Below, in pieces: positions 61,791 through 64,000 of a DNA stretch of 64,000 bases (its first letter is position 1; the number at the start of each line of letters is the position of its first letter). The DNA lies in NCBI GenBank assembly GCA_030066075.1, contig JASJCH010000020.1, positions 1 through 64,000 of the forward strand, given 5' to 3'. The notes below the pieces were generated by a model. The model ran no database searches, had not been told where the DNA came from, and worked only from the letters and a program-made list of their open reading frames with translations. This stretch comes from Woeseiaceae bacterium. Its GTDB lineage: Bacteria; Pseudomonadota; Gammaproteobacteria; Steroidobacterales; Woeseiaceae. A program made the translations under genes and the position numbers.

Positions 61791-63061
61791 CAGGACTTCC
61801 TCATCGGGTTGTTCGGGTGCCGCGTCCAGTCGAGCGGCGGCTGGTCGTCGGGTATGTGCTCCATCGTTATGCAACGATCGACAGGGCACACGCTGACACA
61901 CAGGTTGCAGCCGACGCACTCCTCATCGATAACCTCGAAGCGGCGTTCGCCATTGACGGTGTGGGTAATTGCCTGGTGTGACGTGTCCTCGCAGACGATG
62001 TGGCAGCGGCCGCACTTGATGCAAAGCTCCTGGTCGATGACCGCCTTTTCAACGTAGTTGAGATTGAGGTGCTGCCAGTCAGTGACCGAAGGCACGGCTT
62101 TGCCGACGAGTTCGTCAACAGAGCTCATACCCTTGTCGTCAAGGAACGTACTCAGGCCGTCGGCCAGATCGTCAATGATCTTGAAACCGTACACCATGGC
62201 TGCTGTGCACACCTGCACGTTGCTGGCTCCGAGCGCAAGGAAGTCGACGGCGTCGCGCCAGTCGGTGATGCCGCCGATGCCCGAGATCGGGATGTCGGAG
62301 GTCTCGGCCGTGCGTGCAATCTCGGCGACCATATTGAGTGCAATCGGTTTGACGGCTTCACCGCAGTAGCCGCCGTGGGTGCCCAGGCCGTCGGTGGTCG
62401 GGTACATCGTCAGCGTGTCGTAGTTCACGCCCATGATCGAGTTGACGGTATTGATGAGCGATACGGCGTCTGCGCCGCCGTCTTTGGCTGCCTTCGCCGG
62501 TGGCAGGATATTAGTGACGTTGGGAGTCAGCTTGACGATGACGGGAATCGTCGCCGCCGCCTTGGCCCATTCGGTCGCCATCTGGATGTACTCGGGCACC
62601 TGGCCGACGGCCGCGCCCATGCCGCGTTCGGACATGCCGTGCGGGCAGCCGAAGTTGAGTTCGAGCGCGTCGGCGCCGGTGTCCTCGATCATCGGCACGT
62701 GGTCGCTCCAGGCTTTCTCGGTCATCGGCAGCATCACTGAAACGACCAGCGCGCGATCCGGCCAGTCGCGTTTGATCTGCCGGATTTCCTCGAGGTTGGT
62801 CTCCAGCGGCCGGTCGGTGATCAGCTCGATGTTGTTGAAGCCGATGACCCGGCGCTCGTTGCTGTGCAGGGCGCTATAGCGCGGTCCGCTGACATTGACG
62901 ATCGGCGGACCGGCTTCGCCCAGGGTTTTCCAGACGGCGCCGCCCCAGCCGGCTTCGAACGCGCGGTTGACGTTGTAGGCCTTGTCCGTCGGCGGCGCGG
63001 ACGCCAGCCAGAACGGGTTGGGGGATTTGATGCCGAGAAAATCGGAGGTCAGGTCAGCCAT
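61790..63061 (-). CDS. preA: NAD-dependent dihydropyrimidine dehydrogenase, subunit PreA
   Basis: The 423-residue flavoprotein combines a DHODH-like TIM barrel (about 1-320, with LNFGCPHGMSERGMGAAVGQ and ISGIGGITDWRDA) and two C-terminal [4Fe-4S] clusters (CIKCGRCHIVC and CVGCNLCVSVCPVDRC). With PreT it reduces uracil and thymine to dihydro forms, the first step of the reductive pyrimidine pathway. Its start overlaps preT by eight bases. The overall pattern is closest to pseudomonad-type PydA. Confidence 0.93.
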   Translation of the reverse strand: MADLTSDFLGIKSPNPFWLASAPPTDKAYNVNRAFEAGWGGAVWKTLGEAGPPIVNVSGPRYSALHSNERRVIGFNNIELITDRPLETNLEEIRQIKRDWPDRALVVSVMLPMTEKAWSDHVPMIEDTGADALELNFGCPHGMSERGMGAAVGQVPEYIQMATEWAKAAATIPVIVKLTPNVTNILPPAKAAKDGGADAVSLINTVNSIMGVNYDTLTMYPTTDGLGTHGGYCGEAVKPIALNMVAEIARTAETSDIPISGIGGITDWRDAVDFLALGASNVQVCTAAMVYGFKIIDDLADGLSTFLDDKGMSSVDELVGKAVPSVTDWQHLNLNYVEKAVIDQELCIKCGRCHIVCEDTSHQAITHTVNGERRFEVIDEECVGCNLCVSVCPVDRCITMEHIPDDQPPLDWTRHPNNPMRKS

Positions 63062-64000
63062 TTTCGCCTCCCAGGTGGCGGTCGATCGCCAGCGCGGCCA
63101 CCTTGCCGTGCTGCACGGCGCTTACGGTCAGGTCGTCGCCGCCGAGCACGCAATCGCCCCCGGCCCAGACGCCGGGCAGTGAGGTCGCCTGGCCATCGTC
63201 GACGAGAATCTTGCCATGCTCGAGGTCGATACCCTTGAGCTCGCCGGCGAGTTCCCTGTCGGCCAGGCGCTGGCCGATGGCTTTGAAGATCACGTCGGCC
63301 GGCATCATCACTGATTGGCCATTCTTGTCGAACTCGACGGCTTCCACGTGCTCGGCGCCGTGCACGGCTTTGGGATGCAACCAGTGGTGCACGGCCACGC
63401 CGCTGGTTTGCGCGAGCTGCTGCTCGAACTCGGAGGCACTCATGTCTTCGGGGCCGCGCCGGTACACGATGTCCACGTGTTCGGCGCCCAGCCGTTTGGA
63501 TTGCACGGCGATATCGATCGCCGTCATGCCGCCGCCGATTACGATGACGTTACGCCCGACGGGCAGCGTCGACTTGTCCGTCGCCTGCCGGAGTTGTGCG
63601 ATGTAGTCGATGGCGTTCTCGACGCCGGGCAGATCCTCGTTGTCGATCTTGAGTTCGTTGACGAGTGCGAGACCAATGCCGAGGAACACGGCGTCGTAGG
63701 CGTCGCGCAGCGCCGCCAGCGAAAAGTCCTTGCCGAGCGCCACACCGTCCTCGAACTCGATGCCGCCGATCGCAAGGATGTACTCGACCTCTTTCTGGGC
63801 GAAGTCATCGACGGTCTTGTAAGCGGCAATGCCGTATTCGTTCAGGCCGCCGCGCTTCGGGTCGCGGTTGAATACCTTGACGTCGTGACCCAGCATTGCG
63901 AGCCGGTGCGCGCAGGAGAGTCCGGCCGGCCCGCCGCCGACGACAGCCACGCGCTTGCCAGTGGCTGGCGCCCGCTGGAATAGCTGCTTGCCGGCGTCGA
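63054..64000 (-). CDS. preT: NAD(P)-dependent dihydropyrimidine dehydrogenase, subunit PreT (partial)
   Basis: The frame is open to the window edge: upstream of the tracked start it reads DAGKQLFQRAPATGKRVAVVGGG, so the 5' part is outside. The Rossmann motif VAVVGGGPAGLSCAHRLA binds FAD and a second, NVIVIGGGMTAIDIAVQSKRLG, binds NAD(P)H. It ends with GVWAGGDCVLGGDDL, typical of GltD/PreT oxidoreductases. It feeds electrons to PreA. The N-terminal Fe-S region of PreT should lie beyond the window. Confidence 0.92.
   Translation of the reverse strand, partial: DAGKQLFQRAPATGKRVAVVGGGPAGLSCAHRLAMLGHDVKVFNRDPKRGGLNEYGIAAYKTVDDFAQKEVEYILAIGGIEFEDGVALGKDFSLAALRDAYDAVFLGIGLALVNELKIDNEDLPGVENAIDYIAQLRQATDKSTLPVGRNVIVIGGGMTAIDIAVQSKRLGAEHVDIVYRRGPEDMSASEFEQQLAQTSGVAVHHWLHPKAVHGAEHVEAVEFDKNGQSVMMPADVIFKAIGQRLADRELAGELKGIDLEHGKILVDDGQATSLPGVWAGGDCVLGGDDLTVSAVQHGKVAALAIDRHLGGENG

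Noticed and set aside
1-64000. CRISPR array, tRNA, rRNA, prophage or insertion sequence
   Set aside because: No regular spaced repeats, cloverleaf-like sequence, rRNA segment, transposase or phage gene was seen by reading. A tRNA or Rfam scan would be needed for certainty.

Overview
The window is a gene-dense, high-GC stretch of a Gammaproteobacterium chromosome. It encodes a Gram-negative envelope (OmpW, TonB-dependent receptor, Lol-like ABC system, M48 and M3 proteases) and an aerobic heterotrophic metabolism. The style (membrane-anchored TolB/TPR proteins, many secreted lipoproteins, a GlyGly-CTERM protein) suggests a marine or sediment lineage such as Woeseiaceae-like bacteria. That placement is inference from gene content only. 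I saw no rRNA, tRNA, CRISPR array, insertion sequence or prophage. No gap between genes exceeds about 200 bases.

Layout. 0-8.8 kb: end of an SGNH hydrolase, a secreted FG-GAP repeat protein, an AbgT transporter, a CNNM/CorC protein, a TolB/TPR membrane protein and an ArsP-type metal permease. 8.8-15.7 kb: a VOC protein, then a tight amino-acid operon (FAD oxidoreductase, class III aminotransferase, Asp/Glu racemase, D-cysteine desulfhydrase-like lyase), then an ABC-2 exporter. 15.7-23.8 kb: small membrane proteins, an MFS transporter, an ArsR/SRPBCC pair with a palindromic operator inside its promoter, an ExeM/NucH nuclease, pirin and AzoR divergent from a LysR regulator, and a YhhN protein. 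23.8-30.7 kb: a beta-helix lipoprotein with a diheme cytochrome lipoprotein (a conserved pair of unknown role), redoxin, AI-2E exporter, CBS protein and a second TolB/TPR protein. 30.7-35.8 kb: a five-gene Lol-like export operon (LolA-like protein, two permeases, ATPase, beta-barrel). 35.8-42 kb: a REP-like doublet, a hemerythrin protein, a PhoB-like regulator whose phosphoacceptor Asp is Glu, and a surface-lipoprotein/TonB-receptor pair; sequences resembling Pho boxes precede both the regulator and the pair. 42-50.6 kb: two proteases, a PDZ protein, PssA, PutP, a remnant of a Tat-exported protein, and a secreted-protein/ECF sigma/anti-sigma operon. 50.6-64 kb: nucleoside and pyrimidine catabolism (two CNT transporters, DeoB, DeoA, nucleoside hydrolase, ribokinase, Cdd, PreA, PreT), interspersed with a SAH/MTA-deaminase-like amidohydrolase, a PhyH dioxygenase and OmpW.

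The nucleoside genes form one logical pathway: uptake, cleavage by phosphorolysis or hydrolysis, conversion of the sugar by DeoB and RbsK, deamination of cytidine, and reductive pyrimidine breakdown by PreTA. The best candidates for undescribed biology are the D54E PhoB-like regulator with its putative Pho-box-controlled lipoprotein/TonB receptor module, the beta-helix/diheme cytochrome pair, and the Lol-like operon with its own outer-membrane barrel. Two genome-style observations also stand out: seven of eleven convergent gene pairs overlap at their 3' ends, and several genes appear to have leaderless transcripts.
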